Of a DNA stretch of 64,000 nt, positions 39,498-48,634 are shown in pieces. Made by a program: the position numbers and the translations under genes. The notes under the pieces were generated by a model, which was not told where the DNA came from, ran no database searches, and saw only the letters and a program-made list of their open reading frames with translations. Every line of letters starts with the position of its first letter. Positions within the stretch are counted from its first letter, which is position 1. Location of the stretch: contig KZ478059.1 of assembly GCA_002837195.1 (NCBI GenBank), positions 832,087 through 896,086 on the forward strand, in the 5' to 3' direction. This stretch comes from Enterobacterales bacterium CwR94. GTDB taxonomy: Bacteria > Pseudomonadota > Gammaproteobacteria > Enterobacterales > Enterobacteriaceae.

Positions 39498-40172
39498 TTA
39501 TCTGGGCTGACGGACAGTATTAATCAAAACCACATAACCCACTAAATAAACGGGAGACATCACCACGTCTGCCACAACGGCCGCGGGATAAAGCAGTCGT
39601 TTCATGGAAGGGCTACCTTTGGTGTAAAATTTAATCCCGACGGCCTGATTCAGACGCACGGTAGAGGTTAAGTCGGGTGATTTTTGATGAAGCGTGCCTT
39701 TAAGCGATGCCAGTACCACTGTACAGCCCATGGTGCCATCATAATGTTCTGAACAGCTCCAGCCCGAGTCTTTGACAAACGGCAACAGGGCATTCATGTC
39801 ATTTTCACTCGTATACCGGTATCTGAGCGCAAGGCTACCTTCAAAGTGTTTTTTTCCTCTGGAGAGAATAAATTCGCCTTTCCCAGAAATAAGGTGAGAC
39901 GCCGTGAGTTTGCCTTCTGCAATGGCCCGCAGAAATTCATCACCGCCCGCATCAAGGACATAATCGAAATGCGTCCCTTTCAAAACCCAAACGTTTTTTC
40001 CCCCGCCCAGAGAAACATACGCCGCGGCATCAATGTTATCGCTGCTGTATAATTTATTTTCGGCTTCTTGTTTCTTGATACTTTCATTAAGCCCTCGCGT
40101 AACGCATCCTGAAAGTAACAGTGCCACCAATAACGTAAAAAGCACGCCCGTTGCCGCCTTAATAAAGGCCAT
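39498..40172 (-). CDS. Lipoprotein, YceK/YidQ-like C-terminus
   Basis: From ATG 40172 the product is 224 residues. MAFIKAATGVLFTLLVALLLSGC gives a clear lipobox with Cys23; Val and Thr follow, compatible with outer-membrane sorting. The C-terminal LLYPAAVVADVVMSPVYLVGYVVL recalls the ending of YceK/YidQ-type small lipoproteins. GGAGG just upstream supports this start; a frame extension to 40211 would overlap the preceding gene. Last gene of a three-gene operon. Function unknown. Confidence 0.78.
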   Translation of the reverse strand: MAFIKAATGVLFTLLVALLLSGCVTRGLNESIKKQEAENKLYSSDNIDAAAYVSLGGGKNVWVLKGTHFDYVLDAGGDEFLRAIAEGKLTASHLISGKGEFILSRGKKHFEGSLALRYRYTSENDMNALLPFVKDSGWSCSEHYDGTMGCTVVLASLKGTLHQKSPDLTSTVRLNQAVGIKFYTKGSPSMKRLLYPAAVVADVVMSPVYLVGYVVLINTVRQPR

Positions 40173-40200
40173 CACACCCCCTCCTCCCTGAAAATACGAT

Positions 40201-42432
40201 TTACTGCTCATCGCGCCACCGTTTTTCCTGCTGCTCCGCTGTCACGACGTTGCCCTGCGGATCATAGTAGCGCGTTACCGTCTCGGCACTGTCGTCCTTC
40301 ACGGCAATGTCGCCCGCGTCCGTTGCGATCGTCCTTGCCGGAATAAACGTTTGTGTCATGAGCGCACCCTGGGAATAGCTCCGCTCGCTGAATTCTGCTG
40401 CTGAGACCTTGAATAACTGTGAAGAGAGGGTGCCATCACTGCCCCAGATGTCAGACGCGATTTCCTGGCCAATCTTATGCTGTTTAGCATAACGAAATGC
40501 CCCTGTGGGGTACCAACCGTTATCCTGTCCGCAAAATATCATGACCGACCAACGGGTGTTGCATCGGTAATTCAGCGAATAAAGTTGACTGGAACGCGGA
40601 CTGAACAGGGTGATCTCCTGCCTGCCATCACGCAGTTGATGCGTGTCTTCCAGCAGCCAGGTCACCGTTGCTTGTTGTAGATTATCGCGCGTTTCTACCG
40701 TGTCATAGCGGGTGCTCTCTGCTGCATAAGCGATGCCGTCCCAAAATTGATAGTCGGTTAACTGCCCTGCGGTATTAAAGGCATACTGTTTGCCCATTTT
40801 GTCTCCCGCATGCCAATGGGTGACACCAGACAGCAGTCCATTATCATGGTAAGTACGCCCTTCACCCTCCGCCAATGATGTCGGTAATTTAGACGCCCGG
40901 CGATCACACATCTCCTGATTAATGATGTTTTGACATAATGCGGGATCGCCTGGAGACTTGGGTTGCCAGTGATTAATCACGGATACCTGCCCATTAGGAT
41001 AATAAAACGTCTCTTCGCCCATTAACTGCCCATTCTGATAATTCGCCCGCCGGTTTAACGTGCCATCCGCTCTCCAGCTTGTGCTTTCACCATTAAGTAA
41101 TCCGCGCTGATAGTGTCGATGCTCTACGGCTTTTCCATCGACGGTGGTAATACGCAGTTCTCCGTCCAGTAATCCCTGAACATAATGGGCGTAATGAGGT
41201 TGAGTAGAGAGTTCTTCCTTCCAGTCTCCCTGCTTAATACCCTCCACATAGTGACCTTCATTTTCAATTAGCCAGACGGCATCATCATCACTTTTCTGTA
41301 CTTTTTCCTGCCAAAAACCATTCGGTATATTCGCTTTGTAATGTTCAATAGCGATGACCACACCCGTATCAGAGTAGGTTTTCCATTCTCCCTCCAGGTC
41401 ATCCTGATGGAACATACCCTGTTTATATTCGCCTTCATCGGGATATGTTTCCCACATCCCTTCTCTTACGCCGTTAACGTAAGGGCCTTTTCCCAGCATC
41501 CGGTCCTCGCCATCACTGTATTCCACCACCATGCCGTCAAACGCGTTGTGATGATATTGCCCTTCGGTGCTTTTCTGCAGTTGACAGCCCTGTTGGCTTA
41601 AATAAAGAAATGGCCCCTCTTTGCTAAGGGTGTGTTTATCATCCGCATTCTGATAGTAAAGTTTCGTTGTCGCAAAACCACGTTGGTCAAAACCACAGTT
41701 GCCCTGACGGACGATATCCATTGTCAACGTGTAGCGAATTTTCTCGCCCTTCTCATTGCTGCGCTCAATAAACTTGCCAGGAAACGTCAGTGAATACCCT
41801 TCAGCATCTTCAATGCGATCAACGTCATCGCCAATTTCATCAAACATCCGCAATAAGTGGCTGGGATATTTATTCGGCGCAGTCAGTACCTCTTTAAATA
41901 AGGGTTCGGCTATTTCGTCGGGCTGCACAAGCTGGATATATTGCTGCGGCAGCAGCTTGCTGATGGCCTGGCGGGCTTTGGCAGCGGTAAATGGCTGGAG
42001 AGTGCTGGCCATTGTCTCCAACTGTGCGCTAAAGCGGGTTAACGCCAGCGCTTGCATGCCATCGGTGCCCCAGGCACTCAAATGGGGTTTTCCCGCGGCA
42101 TCACGATACAAAACAATGACTTCTTTACTGCCGCCCAGGTCAAGATCCTGATAAAAAACGGCAACTACGGTGATGTCGCCCAACGGAAACTGGCTGTCTT
42201 CCGTGAGCTCATAATCGGAAATCGCATCGTCTTCGCCTCTTGGCGGCGAGGTAAACCAGGCCGTGACGTTATGGTCCTTCCTGAAAAAAGTGAGCGTTTG
42301 TCCAAACGGGGTATCCAGGGGTTCCTCTACCTGTTGGCCTCGATCCCCGGCTGCTGCTGCCACACCGGGTAGTGGTAGCCACAGTGCCCCGACAGTCAGC
42401 GCCAACATCGTGCGATAAAGTGATGCTTTCAT
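40201..42432 (-). CDS. Secreted MORN/YwqK-repeat protein
   Basis: A 743-residue exported protein. The signal peptide MKASLYRTMLALTVGALWLPLPGVAAA is cleaved near residue 27. Residues about 290-570 hold repeated MORN-2/YwqK-type units (GKGPYVNGVREGMWETYPDEGEY, DLEGEWKTYSDTG, IPNGFWQEK, GLLNGESTSWRADGT, LMGEETFYYPNGQ), which fold as beta-hairpins. The N-terminal 280 residues and the C-terminal part are not recognised; several Cys suggest periplasmic disulfides. It starts one base from the upstream stop, so it is translationally coupled to the beta-helix-like gene. Confidence 0.8.
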   Translation of the reverse strand: MKASLYRTMLALTVGALWLPLPGVAAAAGDRGQQVEEPLDTPFGQTLTFFRKDHNVTAWFTSPPRGEDDAISDYELTEDSQFPLGDITVVAVFYQDLDLGGSKEVIVLYRDAAGKPHLSAWGTDGMQALALTRFSAQLETMASTLQPFTAAKARQAISKLLPQQYIQLVQPDEIAEPLFKEVLTAPNKYPSHLLRMFDEIGDDVDRIEDAEGYSLTFPGKFIERSNEKGEKIRYTLTMDIVRQGNCGFDQRGFATTKLYYQNADDKHTLSKEGPFLYLSQQGCQLQKSTEGQYHHNAFDGMVVEYSDGEDRMLGKGPYVNGVREGMWETYPDEGEYKQGMFHQDDLEGEWKTYSDTGVVIAIEHYKANIPNGFWQEKVQKSDDDAVWLIENEGHYVEGIKQGDWKEELSTQPHYAHYVQGLLDGELRITTVDGKAVEHRHYQRGLLNGESTSWRADGTLNRRANYQNGQLMGEETFYYPNGQVSVINHWQPKSPGDPALCQNIINQEMCDRRASKLPTSLAEGEGRTYHDNGLLSGVTHWHAGDKMGKQYAFNTAGQLTDYQFWDGIAYAAESTRYDTVETRDNLQQATVTWLLEDTHQLRDGRQEITLFSPRSSQLYSLNYRCNTRWSVMIFCGQDNGWYPTGAFRYAKQHKIGQEIASDIWGSDGTLSSQLFKVSAAEFSERSYSQGALMTQTFIPARTIATDAGDIAVKDDSAETVTRYYDPQGNVVTAEQQEKRWRDEQ

Positions 42433-42433
42433 C

Positions 42434-43516
42434 TTATTCTCCCGCCTTAACTGGCCGTTGTAGGGTGATTTTCCCAGCCAGGGTGGAGAGCTTCAGCTGT
42501 CCAGCGTCAGCCTTGCCGCGCGTAATCTCAAGCCGTTCATCCGACAGGGGCGGCCGACTGGGCTGCGGTTTATCAGAGGAAAGCTGATTAATAAGGTGAT
42601 GTGCGTTGATGCTGTCAGCCACAATGGATCCCTGCCACGCCTCCGTGACAATGACCGTAATGTCCCCTTGTGCAGTTTCAATTTCGCCGCGCTTCAGCGC
42701 AGAGCCCAGACGAAGGATACTCGTGCCGGTTTGCAGATCATTAACGAAAGTCACGCTGGCAGGCAGATTCAGATGCTGCTCACCGGTGATCTGCCTGATA
42801 GTGATCGCTTTCGCCTGCGAGTCGAGGGTGAGTGCGCCACTGACCAGATCCACCGCGATATCCCCCTCAGAATCCTGATCCGTGATGTTGCCGCTGCTCA
42901 CCTTCAGTGCCAGATTGCTTTTCATTGATCGCGTGGTAATTCCACCGTGCATCACACTGATCGACAGGTTGCCGCCTAACGCCTGTTGTGCCATAACATT
43001 GCCGTCGACCACGTTCACGCTGATGTCACTTTTCGCGCCCTTCATCTCGATATCGACCAGCCTGCCATTAATCACATACTTGCCACTGGCAGGCAGCGTC
43101 AGCGTGGCCGTTACGCCTCCTACCTTTAGAAAATCGATGGCGGCAGGCTCCGGTAATTTAAGCGTTGCGCCCTGCGCAGTCAGGAACCACTGTGGCGTTT
43201 CGTCTGGCAGGTCACCGGTCACTTTACGCGTCACGCGTGTCGATTCACGCGCCACATCCACGCTTTCCAAATCCAGAGAGATGCGTGATTTATCATCATC
43301 GCGGGTAAGCACAGTCAGTGAGCCACGAGGAATGTCGATGGTCACGCTACCCGTAGTAGGCAGTGGCCAGTCATAGGTTTTTGCCTGCACCGGAGCCATG
43401 AATATCCCCAGCGCGAGCGCAGCAGTGACGCCCATTTGCGTCGGCGACACAACAGTACTCTTCGGGGTAACGCGCAATTTTGCTGGCGGTGTGTGGTTAA
43501 AATTCGGCTTGTTCAC
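42434..43516 (-). CDS. Exported DUF4097-like beta-helix protein
   Basis: A 360-residue exported protein beginning with GTG (GGGAG upstream). A long signal peptide (TAALALGIFMAPVQA, cleavage near residue 45) precedes a body of short alternating beta repeats: SVTIDIPRGSLTVLTRDD, YVINGRLVDIEMKGAKSDISVNVVDGNV, LSISVMHGGITTRS, LALKVSSGNITD, IAVDLVSGALTLDS. This is the look of DUF4097 putative adhesins, which form a stacked beta structure. First gene of the three-gene envelope operon; role unknown. Confidence 0.78.
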   Translation of the reverse strand: MNKPNFNHTPPAKLRVTPKSTVVSPTQMGVTAALALGIFMAPVQAKTYDWPLPTTGSVTIDIPRGSLTVLTRDDDKSRISLDLESVDVARESTRVTRKVTGDLPDETPQWFLTAQGATLKLPEPAAIDFLKVGGVTATLTLPASGKYVINGRLVDIEMKGAKSDISVNVVDGNVMAQQALGGNLSISVMHGGITTRSMKSNLALKVSSGNITDQDSEGDIAVDLVSGALTLDSQAKAITIRQITGEQHLNLPASVTFVNDLQTGTSILRLGSALKRGEIETAQGDITVIVTEAWQGSIVADSINAHHLINQLSSDKPQPSRPPLSDERLEITRGKADAGQLKLSTLAGKITLQRPVKAGE

Positions 43517-43654
43517 GCTTCTGACTCCCTGTCAGCCTTTCATTGATTTCATTCACTGCGTTTGATGGCTTCAGGCGTGCGAGCACGCGATGACGCATCT
43601 AACTTACGCGGAAAGGCAGCCAATAAGCACACTTTCCCTGTGTGATAGCGGGAC

Positions 43655-43682
43655 TATATAGCAACCCGCGAGAGGTGAGCAA
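43655..43682 (-). promoter_or_regulatory. Promoter of the envelope operon
   Basis: On the minus strand TTGCTC (43677-43682) and TATATA (43655-43660) are 16 nt apart. The start would be near 43648, leaving a leader of about 130 nt before the GTG at 43516. The -10 is self-complementary and might also serve the plus strand. Confidence 0.5.
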
Positions 43683-43683
43683 T

Positions 43684-43734
43684 ATGAAAGATTTGGAATT
43701 AACTTATGATTTTATTAGGAAAATTCTGGCATAA
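43684..43734 (+). CDS. 16-codon reading frame with strong ribosome site
   Basis: MKDLELTYDFIRKILA, ATG at 43684, preceded at 5 nt by GAGGTGAG (43671-43678), one of the better ribosome sites in the window. It lies in the gap between the envelope operon and flhE on the opposite strand. Too short to judge; it could be a real micropeptide or chance. Confidence 0.3.
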   Translation: MKDLELTYDFIRKILA

Positions 43735-43773
43735 TGCAGAAAGATGAAGAGAGAATAACGCACCATCAATGCG

Positions 43774-44169
43774 TTACTGCGTGTAATTCACCGTCACCTG
43801 ATTACTGGTCACGCGCGTAATCGGAAACACCTGCCCTTTTCCGTCAATCTGATAGATAAAGCGCAGCGGCGCATTCGCCGACACATTACTTAGGCCACGC
43901 GTCGCCCCACTGGCGCCTTCCAGCGCGACGCAACGCGTGTCGGTACATAAACGCACCTGTAAACCAGCGGGCATTGGGCCGTTCAAACGATAGTTCCAGT
44001 GCACCAGGGTCACTCGGCCTTGTGCCGTGCTATCGCCTTGTAATGCCCGCGAGGAAGCAGCGACGCCGCGATTGGCAAGGCCTGGGCCAATACTGCTGTC
44101 ACTCCAGCTCATGTCTGCCGCCTGCACATGGGCGGCACACAGCAAAATCAGCAGCGCGGCGCGCCTCAT
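43774..44169 (-). CDS. flhE: Flagellar protein FlhE
   Basis: Periplasmic protein of 131 residues (E. coli 130) that acts as a chaperone/plug in flagellar export. MRRAALLILLCAAHVQA is the signal peptide. LCTDTRCVALEGASGATRGL and PLRFIYQIDGKGQVFPI match the family. The ATG at 44169 overlaps the flhA stop (ATGA), so the far longer upstream frame is a shadow of flhA. A weak AACGCA/TGCGTT hairpin follows. Confidence 0.93.
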   Translation of the reverse strand: MRRAALLILLCAAHVQAADMSWSDSSIGPGLANRGVAASSRALQGDSTAQGRVTLVHWNYRLNGPMPAGLQVRLCTDTRCVALEGASGATRGLSNVSANAPLRFIYQIDGKGQVFPITRVTSNQVTVNYTQ

Positions 44170-46250
44170 GATGTGCCACCAATGGTGGCCGTCATACGGA
44201 TTTGACGGTTGTCGGAGAGTTCCAGATTCGACATCACCGTCAGTTGCGGCATATTGCGGCGCAGGAAACGTGCCAGCAGTGGGCGAAGCGGATGGTTTAC
44301 CAGCAGCACTGGCGGTGCGCCTGCCATCTCCTGCTGGGATAATGCACCTTGCGCTTGCACCAACAAACGATCGGCCAGGCCCGGCTCCAGACCGCCACCG
44401 CCTTGCAGCGCTTGCAGCAATAAACGTTCCAGTGCGGTATCCAGTCCAATCACCTGTACTTCGCCGTTGCCCGGGAACCACTGCTGCGTAATCGCACGGC
44501 CTAATGCCACGCGCACCACCGACGTCAGTTCATTGGGATCGGGTTGCACAGGTGCGTGCTCAGCGAGGGTTTCAATGATGGTGCGCATATCGCGAATCGA
44601 CACGCGCTCTGCCAGCAAATTCTGTAGCACTTTGTGCAGCGTGGTCAGAGAGACCACCGCAGGCACTAAGTCTTCGGTCAGTTTCGGCATCTCACTGGTT
44701 ACGCGGTCAAGCAACTGTTGTGCTTCCTGGCGCCCAAACAACTCACTGGCATACTGACCAATCAGATGATTCAAATGGGTAGCGACCACGGTACTGGCTT
44801 CCACCACCGTAAAGCCCTGAATTTGGGCCTGCTCTTTCAGGGCGCTTTCAATCCACACCGCTGCCAGTCCAAAGGCGGGATCAACCGTCGCTTCACCGGG
44901 CAAGGTGCCTGCTGCGGTCCCAGGATTAATTGCCATCCAGCGTCCAGGCCAGGCGTCACCGCTGCCAATTTCCACGCCCTTCATCAAAATGCGGTAGCGT
45001 GCCGGGGGCAAATCCATGTTGTCGCGAATATGCACCACCGGCGGCAGGAAGCCCATATCCTGGGCGAATTTTTTACGGATGCTGCGCACGCGACCCAGCA
45101 ACTCGCCATCTTGTTGATGATCGACCATCGGTATCAGCCGATAGCCCACTTCCATCCCCAGCGAATCTTCCAGTTGAACATCGGTCCAGGAGGCTTCGGT
45201 ATTGGGTGCCGTCACTGCGGCGATTTTCACCGGCGATGCGTCCGCTTTCGGGTTGAGCTCTTTTCCGCGTAGCCACCACGCCAGCCCTAATAATGCGGCG
45301 GTAAACAGCAAAAACACCAGGTTTGGCATACCGGGCACCATACCCAGCAAACCCAGCACACCCGCACTTAATAGCATCACGCGAGGGTTACTGAATAATT
45401 GAGTGACCATCTGCTCACCGACATCTTCATCGGTGCTCACGCGGGTCACGATCACGCCCGCGGCGGTGGAAATCACCAGTGCCGGAATCTGTGCCACCAA
45501 ACCATCACCAATGGTGAGTAGCGTATAGCTCTCGGCTGCCGCCCCAAACTCCATGTTGTGCTGCAGGACACCCACCAGCAAACCGCCGACGATGTTGATG
45601 ATCATAATCATGATGCCCGCGATGGCATCCCCGCGCACAAACTTACTGGCACCGTCCATTGAACCGTAGAAATCGGCTTCCTGGGTGACTTCCTGACGGC
45701 GCTTTTTGGCTTCCTCTTCACCGATAATCCCGGCGTTTAAATCGGCATCGATCGCCATCTGTTTGCCAGGCATCCCGTCCAGCACGAAGCGGGCGCCCAC
45801 TTCGGCAATACGCCCCGCACCTTTGGTGATGACCATAAAGTTGATAATCACCAGAATAATGAACACCACGATACCAATGGCAAAGTTGCCACCGACCAGA
45901 AAGTGCCCAAAGGCTTCCACCACTTTACCGGCCGCCGCCCCGCCGGTATGACCGTCCATTAAGATCACACGGGTGGAGGCCACGTTGAGTGCCAGACGCA
46001 ACAAGGTCGAGAACAGCAAAATCGTCGGGAAGGCCGCAAATTCCAGCGTGCGTTGGGTAAACATCGCCACCAACAGCACCATAATGGAGAGGGCTATATT
46101 AAAGGTGAACAGCAAATCCAACGCAAAAGGCGGGAGCGGCAGTACCATCATCGACAGGATCAGCAGGATCAGGACCGGCCCTGCCAGTACCTGCCACTGG
46201 GTGTTCTTAAAATTATCCGGGAGGCGCAAGCGCGCGGCCAGATTATTCAT
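44166..46250 (-). CDS. flhA: Flagellar export gate protein FlhA
   Basis: Nonamer-forming inner-membrane gate of the flagellar type III export apparatus, with a cytoplasmic ring that docks chaperone-substrate complexes. From ATG 46250 (MNNLAARLRLPDNFKNTQWQ) it has 694 residues (E. coli 692); seven extra upstream codons are not used. About eight membrane helices span residues 20-320, with the FHIPEP-type loop MVITKGAGRIAEVGARFVLDGMPGKQMAIDADLNAG, then the large cytoplasmic domain. It overlaps flhB by 8 nt. Confidence 0.97.
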   Translation of the reverse strand: MNNLAARLRLPDNFKNTQWQVLAGPVLILLILSMMVLPLPPFALDLLFTFNIALSIMVLLVAMFTQRTLEFAAFPTILLFSTLLRLALNVASTRVILMDGHTGGAAAGKVVEAFGHFLVGGNFAIGIVVFIILVIINFMVITKGAGRIAEVGARFVLDGMPGKQMAIDADLNAGIIGEEEAKKRRQEVTQEADFYGSMDGASKFVRGDAIAGIMIMIINIVGGLLVGVLQHNMEFGAAAESYTLLTIGDGLVAQIPALVISTAAGVIVTRVSTDEDVGEQMVTQLFSNPRVMLLSAGVLGLLGMVPGMPNLVFLLFTAALLGLAWWLRGKELNPKADASPVKIAAVTAPNTEASWTDVQLEDSLGMEVGYRLIPMVDHQQDGELLGRVRSIRKKFAQDMGFLPPVVHIRDNMDLPPARYRILMKGVEIGSGDAWPGRWMAINPGTAAGTLPGEATVDPAFGLAAVWIESALKEQAQIQGFTVVEASTVVATHLNHLIGQYASELFGRQEAQQLLDRVTSEMPKLTEDLVPAVVSLTTLHKVLQNLLAERVSIRDMRTIIETLAEHAPVQPDPNELTSVVRVALGRAITQQWFPGNGEVQVIGLDTALERLLLQALQGGGGLEPGLADRLLVQAQGALSQQEMAGAPPVLLVNHPLRPLLARFLRRNMPQLTVMSNLELSDNRQIRMTATIGGTS

Positions 46251-47394
46251 CGTGAGGATTCTCCGCAGCAAAATCCAGCGCCGTTGGCACCGGTAAATGT
46301 TCAGGTTTCTTCGGGATCAGCCCGCCTTCCAGTTTCCAGCGGCGCACCTGCCAGACCCAGGCCAGCACTTCCGCTACCGCCGCATACAGTTGGCCAGGAA
46401 TTTGCTGACCAATATCACTGTGGCGATACAGTGCACGCGCCAGCGGCGGGGCTTCTAAAATGGGCACACGGTGCTCGCTACCCAGTTCACGAATACGCAG
46501 TGCAATTTCTCCGGCCCCTTTGGCCAGCACTTTTGGCGCACTCATTTTCTTTTCGTCGTAACGCAATGCCACCGCGTAATGGGTGGGGTTGGTAACAATC
46601 ACATCCGCTTTGGGAACGTCCTGCATCATGCGACGGCGCGCAGCGGCCTGCATTTGTTGTCGGATGCGCCCCTTAACGTGCGGATCCCCCTCCTGCTGTT
46701 TGAACTCATCGCGGATATCCTGGCGTGTCATACGCAAGTTTTTGAAATAGCTGTAGAGTTGCCAGAAAATATCGAAGCCGATCATCGGGATCAGGCCCAA
46801 CAGCACCAGCAACCCACAGATGGCAATAATATCCATCGCATTTGCCAGCGCCGTAATGGGTGACTGGCTCATCAGTTGTGCCATGTGGGGCCAGTTATGC
46901 CACAAATAGCCCCCCGCGACGCCGCCAACCAGCGTGGCTTTTAACAGGGCTTTCACCAGTTCGGCAGCCGTCTGCCCAGAGAACATGCGCTTCAGGCCTT
47001 TCAGCGGGTTCAATTTGCCGACATCAAACTTAAAGGACTTCGCACTGAGCACCAGGCCACCGAGCAGCAGCGGCGAAGCCAGTGCGACCAGCACCAGTCC
47101 ACTCATGATGGGAATTAACGAGACGATAGCAATGCCGAGCAGCTTGCTAATTTGGCGCACCATCATGGTGGTGTCGCTGATCACGCCGTGGTCAAAGCTG
47201 AGTCCGGCAGACACCATCGCAGCGAGTTGACGCGCCATCCAGGCGCCGCCCCACCAGAGAATACACAGCCCTACCACCAACATCAGAATAGAGGTCAGTT
47301 CGCGGGATCGCGGTACTTGCCCCTCTTCACGTGCTTTTTCAAGTCGGTGGGGGGTGGCCGCTTCTGTTTTTTCCTCTTCACTGTCTTGCGACAC
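46243..47394 (-). CDS. flhB: Flagellar export switch protein FlhB
   Basis: Inner-membrane component that switches export from rod/hook to filament substrates by self-cleavage. The 383 residues start with GTG (MSQDSEEEKTEAATPHRLEKAREEGQVPRS), have four membrane helices, and carry the autocleavage site NPTH in DVIVTNPTHYAVALRYDE. First gene of flhBAE, an operon normally under FlhDC control. It follows the cheZ gene with a 156-nt gap. Confidence 0.97.
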   Translation of the reverse strand: MSQDSEEEKTEAATPHRLEKAREEGQVPRSRELTSILMLVVGLCILWWGGAWMARQLAAMVSAGLSFDHGVISDTTMMVRQISKLLGIAIVSLIPIMSGLVLVALASPLLLGGLVLSAKSFKFDVGKLNPLKGLKRMFSGQTAAELVKALLKATLVGGVAGGYLWHNWPHMAQLMSQSPITALANAMDIIAICGLLVLLGLIPMIGFDIFWQLYSYFKNLRMTRQDIRDEFKQQEGDPHVKGRIRQQMQAAARRRMMQDVPKADVIVTNPTHYAVALRYDEKKMSAPKVLAKGAGEIALRIRELGSEHRVPILEAPPLARALYRHSDIGQQIPGQLYAAVAEVLAWVWQVRRWKLEGGLIPKKPEHLPVPTALDFAAENPHDE

Positions 47395-47515
47395 AGCTTC
47401 CGGTCCTGGGATGGGTAATTAGCCGCCAGCATGCCAAAAACCCGCCAGAGTGATGGCAGGAGTAACAGGGTAAAACAGGGGTTATTGCGCGGATTAGCGG
47501 AACTGTGTTGAGCGC

Positions 47516-47541
47516 AAGGGGACAAAAAACCGCGTCCCCTT
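47516..47541 (-). terminator. Hairpin after cheZ
   Basis: AAGGGGAC and GTCCCCTT form a perfect 8-bp stem; the T-run (TTTTTT) lies in the loop rather than after the stem. It is the only structure between cheZ and flhB and may slow transcription leaving the che operon. Confidence 0.5.
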
Positions 47542-47550
47542 ACCCTTCAC

Positions 47551-48198
47551 TTAAAACCCTAAACTGTCGAGCAGGTCATCCACCTGGTCCTGGCTGGACA
47601 CCACACCCGGTGCGGCCGCATTGACCTGCGGCCCGTTTAGCAGGCTGTCGTTATCGCGTTTGGCACGTGCACCCGGCTCCGGCATGTTTTCCAGCAGCAC
47701 CATCAACAGTTGGCGCTCAATTTCCTGGATAACGTCCATCATGCGTTTAATCACCTGGCCCGTCAGATCCTGAAAATCCTGCGCCATCATGATTTCCAAC
47801 AGTTGCGCGTTGGTGAAGGCGGTGTGTTCAGGCACGGCGCTCAGATAGCCGCGGGTATCCGAAACCAGCGACCGGGCATCTGACAGCTCAATGGGATTTT
47901 CAAACCACTCATCCCAACGGCCTTGCAGCGCCTTAGCCTCACGCTCCAGCGTATTCTGTCGCGGCTGGGCCGCTTCCACGCAGTTCAGCGCGCGTTCCGC
48001 TGCCTGCGCCGTCATCTGTACCACATAATCCAGGCGATCCCGGGCATCCGGAATGGCTTCCGCCGCTTCCGCGATGGCCTGATCCAATCCCAGCTCACGC
48101 AGGCTGTCACGCAGCATCCGTGTGAGTGAACCTATGCGCGTAATGATATCGGTTGCAGAGGCTGACTCGAGGTTTGGTTTCGGAAGTTCGCTCATCAC
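47551..48198 (-). CDS. cheZ: CheY-P phosphatase CheZ
   Basis: Removes phosphate from CheY-P to end the tumble signal. The 215 residues are largely helical: [27 protein letters not shown] N-terminal hairpin, the catalytic region [23 protein letters not shown] with the active glutamine, and the C-terminal CheY-binding helix [15 protein letters not shown]. It follows cheY by 6 nt in the cheRBYZ string. A second ATG codon follows the first; either could be used. Confidence 0.97.
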   Translation of the reverse strand: MMSELPKPNLESASATDIITRIGSLTRMLRDSLRELGLDQAIAEAAEAIPDARDRLDYVVQMTAQAAERALNCVEAAQPRQNTLEREAKALQGRWDEWFENPIELSDARSLVSDTRGYLSAVPEHTAFTNAQLLEIMMAQDFQDLTGQVIKRMMDVIQEIERQLLMVLLENMPEPGARAKRDNDSLLNGPQVNAAAPGVVSSQDQVDDLLDSLGF

Positions 48199-48204
48199 GG
48201 CTCC

Positions 48205-48594
48205 TTACATACCCAGTTTTTCGAAGATCTTACCCAACTTCTCTTCCAGCGTGGCGGCCGTGAACGGCTTCACCACATAGCCACTGGCACCGGCTTGCGC
48301 GGCGGCAATGATGTTCTCTTTCTTCGCTTCAGCGGTGACCATCAATACCGGTAAACTGCCCAATGCGCCGTCAGCGCGAATGGTTTGCAGCAGTTGCAGA
48401 CCATCCATGTTTGGCATGTTCCAGTCGGAAATCACGAAATCGAATCCGCCGGTACGCAGCTTATTCAGCGCGTCAACGCCGTCTTCAGCCTCTTCTACGT
48501 TGTTAAACCCCAGCTCTTTTAACAGGTTACGGACGATACGACGCATCGTATTGAAGTCGTCCACCACCAAAAAGCGCATGTTCTTATCTGCCAT
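48205..48594 (-). CDS. cheY: Chemotaxis response regulator CheY
   Basis: Single-domain receiver that binds the flagellar motor switch when phosphorylated. From ATG 48594 (AGGAG upstream) it has 129 residues: acidic pocket D12-D13, phosphorylated Asp57 in [12 protein letters not shown], Thr in MVTAEAKKE and Lys109 in VVKPF. The longer upstream frame is not coding. It lies between cheB and cheZ. Confidence 0.98.
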   Translation of the reverse strand: MADKNMRFLVVDDFNTMRRIVRNLLKELGFNNVEEAEDGVDALNKLRTGGFDFVISDWNMPNMDGLQLLQTIRADGALGSLPVLMVTAEAKKENIIAAAQAGASGYVVKPFTAATLEEKLGKIFEKLGM

Positions 48595-48634
48595 TGCTTG
48601 ACTCCTGAGTTCTCGCCCGCGCACGGGCATGGCG

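Noticed and set aside
43774..44481. 235-codon frame ending with flhE
   Set aside because: Only the part from 44169 is FlhE with its signal peptide; the upstream 104 codons overlap flhA in another frame.
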